Shown in pieces: positions 46,922 through 55,671 of a stretch of DNA of 64,000 bases. Source of the stretch: Nocardiopsis gilva YIM 90087. GTDB taxonomy: Bacteria; Actinomycetota; Actinomycetes; Streptosporangiales; Streptosporangiaceae. How positions within the stretch are numbered: the first letter of the stretch is position 1; each line of letters starts with the position of its first letter. A model generated the notes under the pieces. The model ran no database searches, had not been told where the DNA came from, and was given only the letters and a program-made list of their open reading frames with translations. Location of the stretch: contig NZ_CP022753.1 in NCBI RefSeq assembly GCF_002263495.1, forward strand, positions 3,348,001-3,412,000, written 5' to 3'. The position numbers were made by a program, and so were the translations under genes.

Positions 46922-47995
46922 ATGATCTTCGTCATGGTGAAATTCGACGCCCTGGCGGACAAGGCGCTGCGCCGAGAACCGCTCACCCACGACGAAGTGC
47001 TGTCCGTGCTCACGAGTTCCGACGACGACCTGCTCGAACTGGTCGCCGCCACGTTCCGGGTGCGGCGGCACTTCTTCGAGCGCCAGGTCAAGCTCAACTA
47101 CCTGGTGAACCTCAAGAGCGGCCTGTGCCCCGAGGACTGCACCTACTGCTCCCAGCGGCTGGGGTCCTCCGCCGACATCGTCAAATACACCTGGCTGCGC
47201 CCCGACCAGACACGCGAGGCCGTCTCCTGCGGCGTCAAAGCCGGGGCGTCGCGCGTCTGCCTGGTCGCCAGCGGTCGCGGCCCCACCGACCGCGACGTCG
47301 ACCGGCTCGGCCCCACCATCGAACAGATCAAGACCGACCATCCCGGAGTCGAGGTCTGCGCCTGCCTCGGCCTGCTGTCCGACGGGCAGGCCGAGCGCCT
47401 GCGCGACTCCGGCGCCGACGCCTACAACCACAACCTCAACACCTCCGGCGAGCGCTACGCCGACATCTGCACCACGCACACCTTCGACGACCGCGTCGAC
47501 ACCGTCGAGCAGGCCAAGCACGCGGGCCTGTCCCCCTGCTCCGGCCTGATCGCGGGGATGGGCGAGAGCGACAGCGACATCGTCGACGCGCTGTTCGCGC
47601 TCCGCGAGCTGGACCCCGATTCCGTCCCGGTCAACTTCCTCATCCCCTTCGAGGGCACCCCGCTGGCGGGCCAGTGGAACCTGACGCCGCAGCGCTGCCT
47701 GCGCATCCTCGCCGCCGCCCGGCTGGTCTTCCCCGACGTGGAGGTGCGGCTGGCAGCGGGCCGCGAGATCCACCTGCGCGGACTGCAGCCGCTCGCCCTC
47801 CACGTGGTCAACTCGATCTTCCTGGGCGACTACCTCACCAGCGAGGGCCAGGAGGGCAAGGCCGACCTGGAGATGATCCGCGACGCCGGGTTCGTCGTCC
47901 AGGGCGCCGGCGAGCAGACCCTGCCCGAGGAGCGCCTCGACCTGGTCAAGACGCGCCACCGCGGCGCTGGCACGGACCTGCCGCCCAACGCCTGA
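46922..47995 (+). CDS. bioB: Biotin synthase
   Basis: This 357-residue radical SAM enzyme carries the 4Fe4S motif [43 protein letters not shown] and [13 protein letters not shown] are conserved BioB segments, and [12 protein letters not shown] contains the Arg of the 2Fe2S site. It inserts sulfur into dethiobiotin. The start may be the ATG at 46922 or 46934. No other biotin gene adjoins it and no BioQ-like palindrome was found upstream. A perfect 17-bp hairpin follows. Confidence 0.93.
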   Translation: MIFVMVKFDALADKALRREPLTHDEVLSVLTSSDDDLLELVAATFRVRRHFFERQVKLNYLVNLKSGLCPEDCTYCSQRLGSSADIVKYTWLRPDQTREAVSCGVKAGASRVCLVASGRGPTDRDVDRLGPTIEQIKTDHPGVEVCACLGLLSDGQAERLRDSGADAYNHNLNTSGERYADICTTHTFDDRVDTVEQAKHAGLSPCSGLIAGMGESDSDIVDALFALRELDPDSVPVNFLIPFEGTPLAGQWNLTPQRCLRILAAARLVFPDVEVRLAAGREIHLRGLQPLALHVVNSIFLGDYLTSEGQEGKADLEMIRDAGFVVQGAGEQTLPEERLDLVKTRHRGAGTDLPPNA

Positions 47996-48077
47996 TCCCA
48001 GCGCTCCGCACGGTCCGGTACGGCCCCGTCGGTTGTCCCGCGACGCCCGGCACCCCACCGGGGAGGGAGAGGGAACA

Positions 48078-48123
48078 CGGTCGGTCTCGCCATCGGGCAC
48101 ACCGCTGATGGCGAGACCGACCG
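48078..48123 (+). terminator. bioB terminator
   Basis: The arms CGGTCGGTCTCGCCATC and GATGGCGAGACCGACCG pair perfectly over 17 bp with a 12-base loop, 83 bases after the bioB stop. Confidence 0.85.
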
Positions 48124-48144
48124 GCGCGGGGTTAGCGTTGCGGT

Positions 48145-48792
48145 ATGCGCGCGATCCCTGCCGAGCCCGCCGCACCTGACCAGCTGGTCTGGTACGCGAG
48201 CTACGGGTCGAACATGGCGGCGGACCGGTTCGGCTACTACCTCGCGGGAGGTTCACCCCCCGACGGCGCGCGCACCAACCCCGGATGCCGCGACCGCACC
48301 CCGCCGCGCTCCCAGCGCGCCGTCTGGCTCAATGGCGGCGTCTACTTCGCGCTGACCTCGCGGATGTGGGGCGGCGGGCTGGCCCTGCTCGACCCGTCAC
48401 TTCCCGGCGCCGCACCCGCCCGTGCCTACCTCCTCACCGCCGAGCAGTTCAGCGACGTGGCCGCCCAGGAGATGTACCGCGACCCCGGTGCCGAGCTCGG
48501 ACTCGACACCGCCCTGCGCAAAGGCCGTGACGTCCTCGGTGAGGGCCGGTACGAGACGCTGGTCTACTGCGGCCGCCTCGACGGCCACCCCGTACTGACC
48601 TTCACCGCTCGCTGGTCGCGGCCCCACGTTCCGGTGGAAGCCCCGGCCGCCTCCTACCTCCGCCTCATCGGCGGGGGCCTCCGCGAGACCCACGGCTGGG
48701 CCGTGGAACGGACCGCCGCCCACCTGGCCCACCGGCCGGGTGCCAGGGGCGCCTGGACGTCGGCGGACGTGGCCACGCTGCTGTCGGCCTGA
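48145..48792 (+). CDS. Gamma-glutamylcyclotransferase-like protein
   Basis: This 215-residue protein has the GGCT-like motif VWYASYGSNMAADRFGYYLAGG and the beta segments ARAYLLTAEQFSDVAAQEMYR. Catalytic Glu placement is unclear. Actinobacterial homologues are often annotated as histone deacetylases, but no zinc-binding His/Asp set is visible. Molecular role unknown; small thiol or glutamyl substrates are possible. It follows bioB but lies behind a terminator. Confidence 0.7.
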   Translation: MRAIPAEPAAPDQLVWYASYGSNMAADRFGYYLAGGSPPDGARTNPGCRDRTPPRSQRAVWLNGGVYFALTSRMWGGGLALLDPSLPGAAPARAYLLTAEQFSDVAAQEMYRDPGAELGLDTALRKGRDVLGEGRYETLVYCGRLDGHPVLTFTARWSRPHVPVEAPAASYLRLIGGGLRETHGWAVERTAAHLAHRPGARGAWTSADVATLLSA

Positions 48793-48877
48793 GCAGCGTC
48801 CGCATCCACGTCTTCACCTACCTCCACCCACGGGACGCCTTGTGGAATGCCTGGGGTGATATATGGCTGTTTTGGGT

Positions 48878-48898
48878 TAACATCGCCATATGGCGATG
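48878..48898 (+). promoter_or_regulatory. Leaderless promoter and operator of the metal-sensor gene
   Basis: TAACAT (48878-48883) is a -10 hexamer ending 6 bases before the ATG at 48890. CATCGCCATATGGCGATG (48881-48898) is a perfect 18-bp palindrome covering the start codon; binding there would block RNA polymerase. This is a classic autorepressor arrangement. Confidence 0.7.
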
Positions 48899-49321
48899 AA
48901 TCAATCTGCGAGTGACCGGGCGGAGCTTGCTCCCGCCGCGTTGCTCTTCCACTCGCTCTCCGACCCGGTCCGCCTGGCGATCGTGCAGCGTCTCGCGGTG
49001 GGCGAGGCGCGCGTGGCCGACCTGACCTCCGAGCTGGGGCTGGCCCAGTCGACCGTGTCGAAACACCTGGCGTGCCTGCGCGACTGCGGGCTGGTCGACT
49101 TCCGCCCCGAAGGACGCCAGTCCTTCTACCACTTCGACCGGCCCGAGCTGCTCGACCTGCTGCGCAGTGCCGAGCGGCTGCTCGCGGCCACCGGCGACGC
49201 CGTGGTGCTGTGCCCGGTCTACGGCCCGTCCGCCACCGAAACCCCGGTGACGGACGAGGGGAAGCCGACCACCCCGCCCCCCGACGACGACACGCCCCGC
49301 GCGACGACGGAGGACGCTTGA
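48890..49321 (+). CDS. ArsR/SmtB metal sensor, CmtR-like
   Basis: This 143-residue winged-helix repressor has LAIVQRLAVGEARVADLTSE and LGLAQSTVSKHLACLRDCGLV. The C-x3-C in ACLRDC and a Cys in VVLCPVYG correspond to the Cd(II)/Pb(II) ligands Cys57, Cys61 and Cys102 of mycobacterial CmtR. Metal would release it from the palindrome at its own promoter. The C-terminal 30 residues are Pro/Thr/Asp-rich. Its stop overlaps the transporter start (TGATG). Confidence 0.85.
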   Translation: MAMNQSASDRAELAPAALLFHSLSDPVRLAIVQRLAVGEARVADLTSELGLAQSTVSKHLACLRDCGLVDFRPEGRQSFYHFDRPELLDLLRSAERLLAATGDAVVLCPVYGPSATETPVTDEGKPTTPPPDDDTPRATTEDA

Positions 49322-50010
49322 TGACCACCGCCCTTTCCCCCACCCGCCGCGCCACCCTCGTGCGCCGAGTCCGGCTCATCGTCGCGGCGACCATCGCCTA
49401 CAACGTCGTCGAGGCCTTCGTGGCGATCACGGCGGGCGCCCTGGCCTCCTCCACCGCCCTGATCGCCTTCGGCCTGGACTCCACGATCGAAGTGGTCTCC
49501 GCACTGGCGGTGGCCTGGCAGTTCTCCTCCCGCGACCACGAGACGCGGGAACGTGTCACGCTCCGGATCATCGCGGTCTCCTTCTTCGCCCTGGCCGCCT
49601 ACGTGAGCTGGGAGTCGATCAGCGGGCTGCTGGGAGCCGACCGGGCGGAGCACTCCACGGTCGGGCTGATCCTGGCGGCACTGAGCCTGCTCATCATGCC
49701 GTTCCTCTCGTATGCCGAGCGGCGCACCGGACGCGAGCTGGGATCGGCCACGGCGGTCGCCGACTCCAAGCAGACGCTGCTGTGCACCTACCTCTCGGCC
49801 GTGCTCCTCGCCGGGCTCGCACTGAACAGCCTCTTCGGCTGGTGGTGGGCGGACGCGGCCGCCGCGTTGGTCATCGCGGGTGTCGCGGTCAAGGAGGGGA
49901 TCGAGGCGTGGCGCGGCGACGGCTGCTGCGCGACCTCCCCCTTGGCCGACCCCGTTGGTGCCGCAGCGTGCGGGTGCGCACCGGGCTGCGAGGACGACTG
50001 CTGCTCCTGA
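49321..50010 (+). CDS. Cation diffusion facilitator with Cys-rich C-terminal tail
   Basis: This 229-residue protein has an N-terminal CDF/cation-efflux domain with six membrane helices: AFGLDSTIEVVSALAV and VADSKQTLLCTYLSAVLLA hold the transmembrane acidic metal site. The usual cytoplasmic domain is replaced by a short tail with nine cysteines (GCCATSPL... CGCAPGC... DDCCS), probably binding soft metals. It would export Cd/Zn/Pb under control of the CmtR-like sensor with which it is translationally coupled. Confidence 0.82.
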   Translation: MTTALSPTRRATLVRRVRLIVAATIAYNVVEAFVAITAGALASSTALIAFGLDSTIEVVSALAVAWQFSSRDHETRERVTLRIIAVSFFALAAYVSWESISGLLGADRAEHSTVGLILAALSLLIMPFLSYAERRTGRELGSATAVADSKQTLLCTYLSAVLLAGLALNSLFGWWWADAAAALVIAGVAVKEGIEAWRGDGCCATSPLADPVGAAACGCAPGCEDDCCS

Positions 50011-50217
50011 GCCCGATTCCGGATCCCCTTCGGAGGCTACGGGCCGCGTGTGTCGGCGCGCCGGGCACGCAGGCCCCCGGTCGCACGCGCAGAGCGCGGG
50101 CGACCGTCCTGGCCTGGTGGTCTGCATAGTGGCCTATATCGGACATGAAGAATGTTCGGCACAAGATCCGAAATTGCGGGATAATTGAGACCTGACCGAC
50201 ACGGGAGGGGATCCGGA

Positions 50218-50631
50218 ATGGCGGGACGTTCCAGCCGATACTGGCTCCAGCACCTCGACCGCCTCATCGACGGCGGGTTCGACCGCATGCTGGAGGGGCG
50301 CGGCCTGACCCGCAGGCACTGGCAGATCGTGCACTCCCTGAACCAGGAGCCGCTTTCGGTCCAGGACCTGGAGACCCGGGTCGCCCCCTTCCTCGCCGAC
50401 GACGTGTCGGACCTCGCCCCGGACATCGACGAGCTGCGCGAGCGCGGCTGGGTGGTCTCCCGGACCGATGGTCGCCTCGCCCTCACCGACAAGGGCGAGT
50501 CCGTCCACGATGAGCTGTGGCAGGAGGTCCAGGACCACCGCGCCCGCGTGACCCAGGACATCTCGGCGGAGGAGTATCAGGCCACCGTCGACGTGCTCTC
50601 CCGCATGGCGGGGAACGAAGAACGCCGCTGA
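50218..50631 (+). CDS. MarR-family regulator
   Basis: The ATG at 50218 follows GGGAGGGG (137 residues). Helices LTRRHWQIVHSLNQEPLSVQ, DIDELRERGWVVSRTDGRLAL and a dimerisation tail ISAEEYQATVDVLSRM fit the MarR fold. CGGACAT and ATGTTCG (50140-50158) form a one-mismatch inverted repeat upstream. No adjacent target operon is obvious, so its regulon is unknown. Confidence 0.75.
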   Translation: MAGRSSRYWLQHLDRLIDGGFDRMLEGRGLTRRHWQIVHSLNQEPLSVQDLETRVAPFLADDVSDLAPDIDELRERGWVVSRTDGRLALTDKGESVHDELWQEVQDHRARVTQDISAEEYQATVDVLSRMAGNEERR

Positions 50632-50860
50632 GGCGGGCCGCGCCGCCGTCCATCGGCGCGGCCCGGACCCCGTTGCGGGAGAGTGGCCCCGGGCCCGATA
50701 GCCGCGGCGGCGGCAGAGGCCCTGCCAGGTGGGGTCGCGTCCTCACCACCGCCATCATCGACGGTGTCCGAGTTCGTGCCATGAGTACAGGTACCCATGC
50801 TGATCTGCGTCTTCGCCCGGAACGGCGTGAGTAGGAGCCCCCTGGCCCGCAGCGGAGGGA

Positions 50861-52045
50861 TCAGAACACGCGCGTGGCACCGGGCAGACGACGCAGGAGA
50901 TGGGCGGCGCCCCAGCACACGGGCAGGGCGACCAGAGCGACGACGGTGAACTTGGCGAGGGCGATGGCCTCCCAGCCGCGGAAGGCGACACCGAGTCCGA
51001 CGAGCACCACCGGGTGCAGGAAGTACACGGCATACGCGTTGGCGGAGAGGAACCGCGCGACCCGTCCCTGGTGGTTGACGCGGGACCGGAACAGCACGAG
51101 CAGCGCGAAGACCACGCCAACGGCGAAGGTCGTCTCCCATGCCGCGACGGCCAGCGACTGCCAGGTGCCCGGCAGCATCGTCGCGTCACCGAGCCCGCTG
51201 ATGGGGCCAGGGACATAGGCGAGCGCGGCCACAACGGCCGTCGCGAGCCCCGCCCATCCGGCCCATGTCGGGATGCGTTCCAGCCAACGGCGCCGGTAGG
51301 CGACCGCCCCGAGAGCGAACAGCGCCACGTACTGCGGCAGGAAGTTCGGGGTCGGCAGGCCGATGATGGGCCAGTAGCTGCCGATCGGGACCAGGATGCG
51401 CCACAGGTAGGTGATCAGCGCCAGGGCGACGGTGCAGCCGATGACGGCGGGGACGCCGGGCAGCGGACGTGTGGCCAGAGCCGGATCGGGCGCCCCGGCC
51501 CCCGGCGCCGGGATGGAGGCGCGCGGTCGGCGCAGTCGCCGGATGAGCACGTACCCCAGGCAGAACACCAGCAGCGTCTCGACGAACCACAGGGGGCCGG
51601 GGTCCCAGCTGACGATATAGAAGAGCCAGTACGGGACGTCCGAGGCGTGCTCTCGGTAGATGAATGCCGTGACGAGGGGCCGCAGCAGGAGCAGGAAGAG
51701 CAGCAGCGGGATGCCCAGCCGGACCAGGCGGGCGCGGAGGAACGCCCGTCCGCCCCTGCGGTCGCAGGCGCCCGGCACGAAATAGCCGGAGATCAAGAAG
51801 AAGAACCCCATGAAAAACGCCTGGTTGAACACGACCAGGACATCCAGCAGGCCGCCCGAGGCATCCTGGGCGGGCTCCATGTAGTACCACGCCGGGATGT
51901 TGCCGTAGGTGACGGCGACATGGTGCAGGACCACCAGCACCGTCAGCAGGATGCGCAGGTTGTCGAGGTAGAAGAGGCGGCCTGCCGGTGGTCCGGCAGC
52001 CGGTGGTGCCGGCCGGGAGTCCGGCAGCCGTGTCTGCTCGGTCAT
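50861..52045 (-). CDS. Acyltransferase-3 family integral membrane protein
   Basis: From the ATG at 52045 the protein has 394 residues and about ten membrane segments. FYLDNLRILLTVLVVLHHVAVTYG and the His in HHVA plus LISGYFVPG mark the acyltransferase-3 family that acylates sugars or lipids at the cell envelope. The C-terminal hydrophobic YFLHPVVLVGLG repeats the pattern. Substrate is unknown. A 15-bp element upstream is shared with the TetR gene at 54992. Confidence 0.82.
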   Translation of the reverse strand: MTEQTRLPDSRPAPPAAGPPAGRLFYLDNLRILLTVLVVLHHVAVTYGNIPAWYYMEPAQDASGGLLDVLVVFNQAFFMGFFFLISGYFVPGACDRRGGRAFLRARLVRLGIPLLLFLLLLRPLVTAFIYREHASDVPYWLFYIVSWDPGPLWFVETLLVFCLGYVLIRRLRRPRASIPAPGAGAPDPALATRPLPGVPAVIGCTVALALITYLWRILVPIGSYWPIIGLPTPNFLPQYVALFALGAVAYRRRWLERIPTWAGWAGLATAVVAALAYVPGPISGLGDATMLPGTWQSLAVAAWETTFAVGVVFALLVLFRSRVNHQGRVARFLSANAYAVYFLHPVVLVGLGVAFRGWEAIALAKFTVVALVALPVCWGAAHLLRRLPGATRVF

Positions 52046-52378
52046 AGGTATGTCCCCCGTGTCTACCTGTGGGTCATCAGGGACCGGCCGCTGACGCGAT
52101 CGCGCGTCTGATTGGCCGACAGGATGATTTTTTGGCCATGCGGCCAAAATCTAGCACGGCTGGTATGCCGTGCGTTCGGAATGGCCGTGATCGGCCGATG
52201 ACCCGCCCCCCGACAGGGAGTCGGCGCGGCCACTTGCCAGAAGGGATGCAATGCACCGGTCAGAGCGGTGCATTGGGAAGCCCGAGGAACCGTTGACGCG
52301 AACGGTTCCCGCTCGAGCTCTGCCCCGGTCCGGCCGGCCGCGCCCGCGTTCGGCCGGGCCGGGGTGTGCCGTCGCACA
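52046..52378. other. 333-base intergenic region with shared operator element
   Basis: It contains TTTTGGCCATGCGGCCAAAA (52130-52149), perfectly palindromic with 8-bp arms, and directly on it GGCCAAAATCTAGCA (52142-52156). GCACGGC-N6-GCCGTGC (52154-52173) follows. On the minus strand TAGATT is a good -10 for the acyltransferase gene. No gene was found. Confidence 0.5.
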
Positions 52379-53272
52379 TCAGCGGGCGCGCTGCGTGACG
52401 ACGATGCAGCCGAGGACCACGACGGCCGTCAGAGGGGCAGCGATCGACGGCTTCTCCCCCACCAGCAGCACCGCCCACATCAGCGCCAGCAGGGGCTGCG
52501 CGAGCTGGAGCTGGCTGGCCTTGGCCACGCCGATCAGCGCCATGCCCCGATACCAGGCCACGAACCCGGCGAATTGGCTGATGAGCGCGAGGTAGCCCAC
52601 CCCCGCCAGGCTTGTCGCCGTCATGTGCACCGGCTCGACGGCCAACGCGATCACCATGGCCGGGATCATCACGGGCAGGGACGCAACGAGCGCCCAGGAG
52701 ATGACCTGCCAGCCCGGCATGCGCGCGGCCAGCCGCCCGCCTTCCGCGTACCCCGCCGCGCACAGCACCAGCCCGCCGAGCAGGTAGAGGTCGCCCGAAT
52801 CGAGGGTGCCCCCGCTGCGCAGCACGGTGAAGCCGATGACAGCCGCCGCCCCGACGAGTGCCGCCGCCCAGAAGGTGCGGGAGAGCCGCGTCCGACTGCG
52901 AGCGGCGCCGATCGCAGCAGTGGCGATCGGCAGCGCGCCGATAACGACGGCGGCGTTGGAGGCCGTCGACGTGGTCAATGCCAACGTGCTCAGCAGGGGG
53001 AAGCCCACCACGCAACCGACGGCGACGACGCTCATCCCGGACCACTGGTCGCGGCTGGGGAGCGGAACGCGGGCGAGACGCAGGCACCAGAGGGCGACCA
53101 GCCCGGCCAGTCCGCAGCGCAAGGCGGTGGTGCTCCACGGTCCGAACCCGTCCAGCGCCCACGCGGTCGCGGGGAAGCTCATCGAGAACGCGAGGACGCC
53201 GAGGGCGGCCAACGGGGTTCCACCGCGGACCGCTACTCTCGCGCTGGCGATAGCGCTATCATCTATTTTCAT
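52379..53272 (-). CDS. EamA/DMT-family transporter
   Basis: The start is the ATG at 53272 (297 residues). Ten membrane segments in two EamA repeats are visible (LAALGVLAFSMSFPATAWAL; TALRCGLAGLVALWCLRLAR; ATSLAGVGYLALISQFAGFVAWY; LQLAQPLLALMWAVLLVGE). Such proteins export amino acids, drugs or metabolites. The gene is divergent from the MocR regulator and their start codons overlap, which suggests regulation by that protein. Confidence 0.85.
   Translation of the reverse strand: MKIDDSAIASARVAVRGGTPLAALGVLAFSMSFPATAWALDGFGPWSTTALRCGLAGLVALWCLRLARVPLPSRDQWSGMSVVAVGCVVGFPLLSTLALTTSTASNAAVVIGALPIATAAIGAARSRTRLSRTFWAAALVGAAAVIGFTVLRSGGTLDSGDLYLLGGLVLCAAGYAEGGRLAARMPGWQVISWALVASLPVMIPAMVIALAVEPVHMTATSLAGVGYLALISQFAGFVAWYRGMALIGVAKASQLQLAQPLLALMWAVLLVGEKPSIAAPLTAVVVLGCIVVTQRAR
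53249..53260. promoter_or_regulatory. Palindrome before the overlapping divergent start codons
   Basis: GATAGCGCTATC is a perfect 12-bp palindrome 10 bases upstream of the MocR ATG and inside the 5' end of the EamA coding sequence. Autoregulation by the MocR protein is the likeliest use. Confidence 0.45.
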
Positions 53273-54731
53273 GAAACAGAGTAGCAGTGTGGCGGAACTG
53301 GCCGCTGCGCTCCGAAGCGACGTCAACCGCTACTCTCCTGGAGAGAAGCTGCCGTCAAGCCGCGCGCTCGTCGAGCGCTACGGCGTGAGTCCGGTGACCG
53401 TCTCGCGGGCCATCGCGACGCTCGCCGCCGAAGGCCTGGTCGTCACCCGCCCCGGCGCGGGAGCGTTTCGGGCGCGGCGCCCCACGGGTGTGCGGAAGGC
53501 CGCCGACACCTCGTGGCAGGAGGTCGCGCTCAGTGCCGAATCGGCATCCGCCTCCGGCGAACCGATCCCCCGCACCGTCGACGCCTCCGGTGTGGACGCC
53601 ACCCTCGCTCTCCCCGCGCCGGGAGTGATCGCGTTCAACGTCGGCTACCTGCACTCGTCTCTGCAGCCCGAGCGTGCGCTGGCCGCGGCACTCGCCCGCG
53701 CCGGTCGGCGGCCCGGCGCGTGGGCCAGCCCGCCGCTCGAGGGCCTCGAAGAGCTCCGCGGCTGGTTCGCCCGCGAGATCGCCGGCCCTGACGACGGTGC
53801 CATCGGCGCTTCCGACGTGGTCATCACGGCGGGAGGACAGAGCGCCCTCACCACTGCGCTGCGCGCCCTCGCCCCGCCCGGAGCGCCCGTCCTGGTCGAA
53901 TCGCCCACCTACCCCGGAATGCTGGCCGTGGCCCACGCCTCGGGTGTGCGTCCGGTGCCGGTTCCGGTGGACGCGGACGGCGTGCGGCCCGAACTCCTGG
54001 AAGACGCCTTCCGCGCCACCGGCGCCCGCCTCTTCATCTGCCAGCCGCTCTACCAGAACCCCACCGGCGCGGTACTGGGCGCCGGCCGCAGGAGCGAGGT
54101 CCTGCGCATCGCCCGCGCGGCCGGGGCCTTCGTGGTGGAGGACGACTTCGCCCGCTACCTCGTGCACGCCGACGCCGGAGCCCAGCCCCGCACCCTCATG
54201 GCCGACGACCCCGAGGGGACCGTCGTGCACATCCGGTCGCTCACCAAGTGCACCTCGCCCAGCCTGCGGGTCGGCGCGGTGGCGGCACGCGGCCCGGCCC
54301 TGGAGCGGCTGCGCGCGATCCAGGTCGTCGACACCTTCTTCGTCCCGCGCCCACTGCAGGAGACCGCGCTGGAGCTGGTCGGCTCCCCCGCCTGGGGACG
54401 CCACCTGCGGGCGGTCGCTGCCGGACTGACCGAACGCCGCCGCGCCATGGCCACCGCGCTCCTGAGTGAACTGCCCGACCTTCCTCCACCCGCCGTCCCC
54501 TCCGGCGGCTACCACCTGTGGCAGCGCCTGCCCGAGGGCACCGACGAGGCCGTCTTCGCTGCCGTAGCCCTGCGCGCCGGGGTCGCCGTCGCCCCCGGTC
54601 GGCCCTACTTCCCCGCCGAACCGCCGGCCCCGCACGTGCGACTGAGCTTCGCCGGAACGGCGGGGACCACCGAGATCACCGACGGGGTCCGGCGGCTGCG
54701 CACCGCCTTCGACCAGCTCGGCCTGGTGTAG
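53271..54731 (+). CDS. MocR/GntR-type regulator with aminotransferase fold
   Basis: This 486-residue protein has an N-terminal GntR winged helix (LAAALRSDVNRYSPGEKLPS; RALVERYGVSPVTVSRAIAT) and a fold-type-I aminotransferase-like domain. VVITAGGQSALTTALRAL, NPTGAVLG and HIRSLTKCTSPSLRVGAV (PLP Lys) are conserved. MocR proteins use PLP to sense amines or vitamin B6. The start codon overlaps that of the divergent transporter gene. Confidence 0.88.
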   Translation: MKQSSSVAELAAALRSDVNRYSPGEKLPSSRALVERYGVSPVTVSRAIATLAAEGLVVTRPGAGAFRARRPTGVRKAADTSWQEVALSAESASASGEPIPRTVDASGVDATLALPAPGVIAFNVGYLHSSLQPERALAAALARAGRRPGAWASPPLEGLEELRGWFAREIAGPDDGAIGASDVVITAGGQSALTTALRALAPPGAPVLVESPTYPGMLAVAHASGVRPVPVPVDADGVRPELLEDAFRATGARLFICQPLYQNPTGAVLGAGRRSEVLRIARAAGAFVVEDDFARYLVHADAGAQPRTLMADDPEGTVVHIRSLTKCTSPSLRVGAVAARGPALERLRAIQVVDTFFVPRPLQETALELVGSPAWGRHLRAVAAGLTERRRAMATALLSELPDLPPPAVPSGGYHLWQRLPEGTDEAVFAAVALRAGVAVAPGRPYFPAEPPAPHVRLSFAGTAGTTEITDGVRRLRTAFDQLGLV

Positions 54732-54985
54732 AAGCGGCCACCACCGAGCAGGGCCAGCACGGTGTCGATCTCCGCGCGCAGCCGCCCCGATGCGGTCACC
54801 TTGGCCACCGCGAGCATGCCGGCGTGGGCGGCCTCGACGAGCAGGCTGGCCGCGCGCTTCTCCTGCTGCTCCGCCTCGGCGGAGAGCGAGTTGTCGTAGG
54901 GGCGGGTGATGTCGACGACGATGCCGCCGGGACGCAGCGCCGCCAGCGCCCCATCAGGCTCGTACGAGGCGGCGATGATCCTGCC
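54732..54985 (-). pseudogene. Fragment of a zinc-type/quinone alcohol dehydrogenase gene
   Basis: The minus frame reads GRIIAASYEPDGALAALRPGGIVVD, ITRPYDNSLSAEAEQQEKRAAS and MLAVAKVTASGRLRAEIDTVL, the C-terminal part of the Rossmann and catalytic domain of an NADP-dependent medium-chain dehydrogenase. The N-terminal two thirds are gone and the end runs into the MocR 3' end. It begins right after the TetR stop at 54992. Confidence 0.6.
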
Positions 54986-54991
54986 GCCCGC

Positions 54992-55627
54992 TCAGTCCAC
55001 GGGCTGCTGCGCCCGCGTGGCGTGGTCGAAGATGTCGGCCAGTTCCCGCGCGTGGGCCTCCAGGTCGTGATCCGGATAGGTCACCCAGTAGGCGAACATG
55101 CTGTCGATCGAGGCCTGCAGGCTGACGGCCATCACTCGGGTGTCGAACTCGCGGAACTCTCCCTTGGCCTGGCCACCGCGGAAGAGGTCTTCGAGGCCCT
55201 TGAAGATCTCCTCACTCGCCGCGATCCCGTAGCGGGGCGACCCGTCGGCGGTTCGGAAATTGACGAAGATCTCGCTCAGCGCCCGCAGGTGGGCACGGTG
55301 GCCGCGCATGTACTCCGCTACCGACAGGATGTGCGTGCGCAGCATGTCGGTAGCTGTGCTGGCGGCCATGATGCGCGGTACCACGTCGTCGGCGACGGCA
55401 TGGTAGGTCTGCTCGACGACCTGCTCCATCAGCTCGTCCTTGCCGGCGAAGTGGTAGGAGATCACGCCCTTGCTGATTCCGGCGTGCTGGGCGATCCGCG
55501 CCAGGGAGGCCTTGGCGAAACCGACTTCGGCGATCACCGCGACGGCCGATTCGATGATCTGCGCCCGCCGCGCCTTCTCGATGAAGGAACGCTCGTGTTG
55601 ACCACCCTGACCGACTTCTGACCGCAT
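54992..55627 (-). CDS. TetR-family regulator
   Basis: From the ATG at 55627 the product has 211 residues: helix-turn-helix IAEVGFAKASLARIAQHAGI SKGVISYHFAGKDEL, then an all-helical ligand domain. It likely binds its own promoter, where TAGATT stands 6 bases before the ATG (leaderless), and the matching element before the acyltransferase gene at 52045. The alternative TTG start at 55633 falls in the same element. Confidence 0.82.
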   Translation of the reverse strand: MRSEVGQGGQHERSFIEKARRAQIIESAVAVIAEVGFAKASLARIAQHAGISKGVISYHFAGKDELMEQVVEQTYHAVADDVVPRIMAASTATDMLRTHILSVAEYMRGHRAHLRALSEIFVNFRTADGSPRYGIAASEEIFKGLEDLFRGGQAKGEFREFDTRVMAVSLQASIDSMFAYWVTYPDHDLEAHARELADIFDHATRAQQPVD

Positions 55628-55642
55628 GGCCAAAATCTAGCA
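55628..55642 (-). promoter_or_regulatory. Promoter/operator element shared by TetR and acyltransferase genes
   Basis: TGCTAGATTTTGGCC on the minus strand sits just before the TetR ATG and is identical in all 15 bases to the element at 52142-52156. TAGATT is the probable -10, so the element includes core promoter bases. Confidence 0.5.
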
Positions 55643-55671
55643 AGCTTCGCTGGTCGGGATGTCGAATCGGC

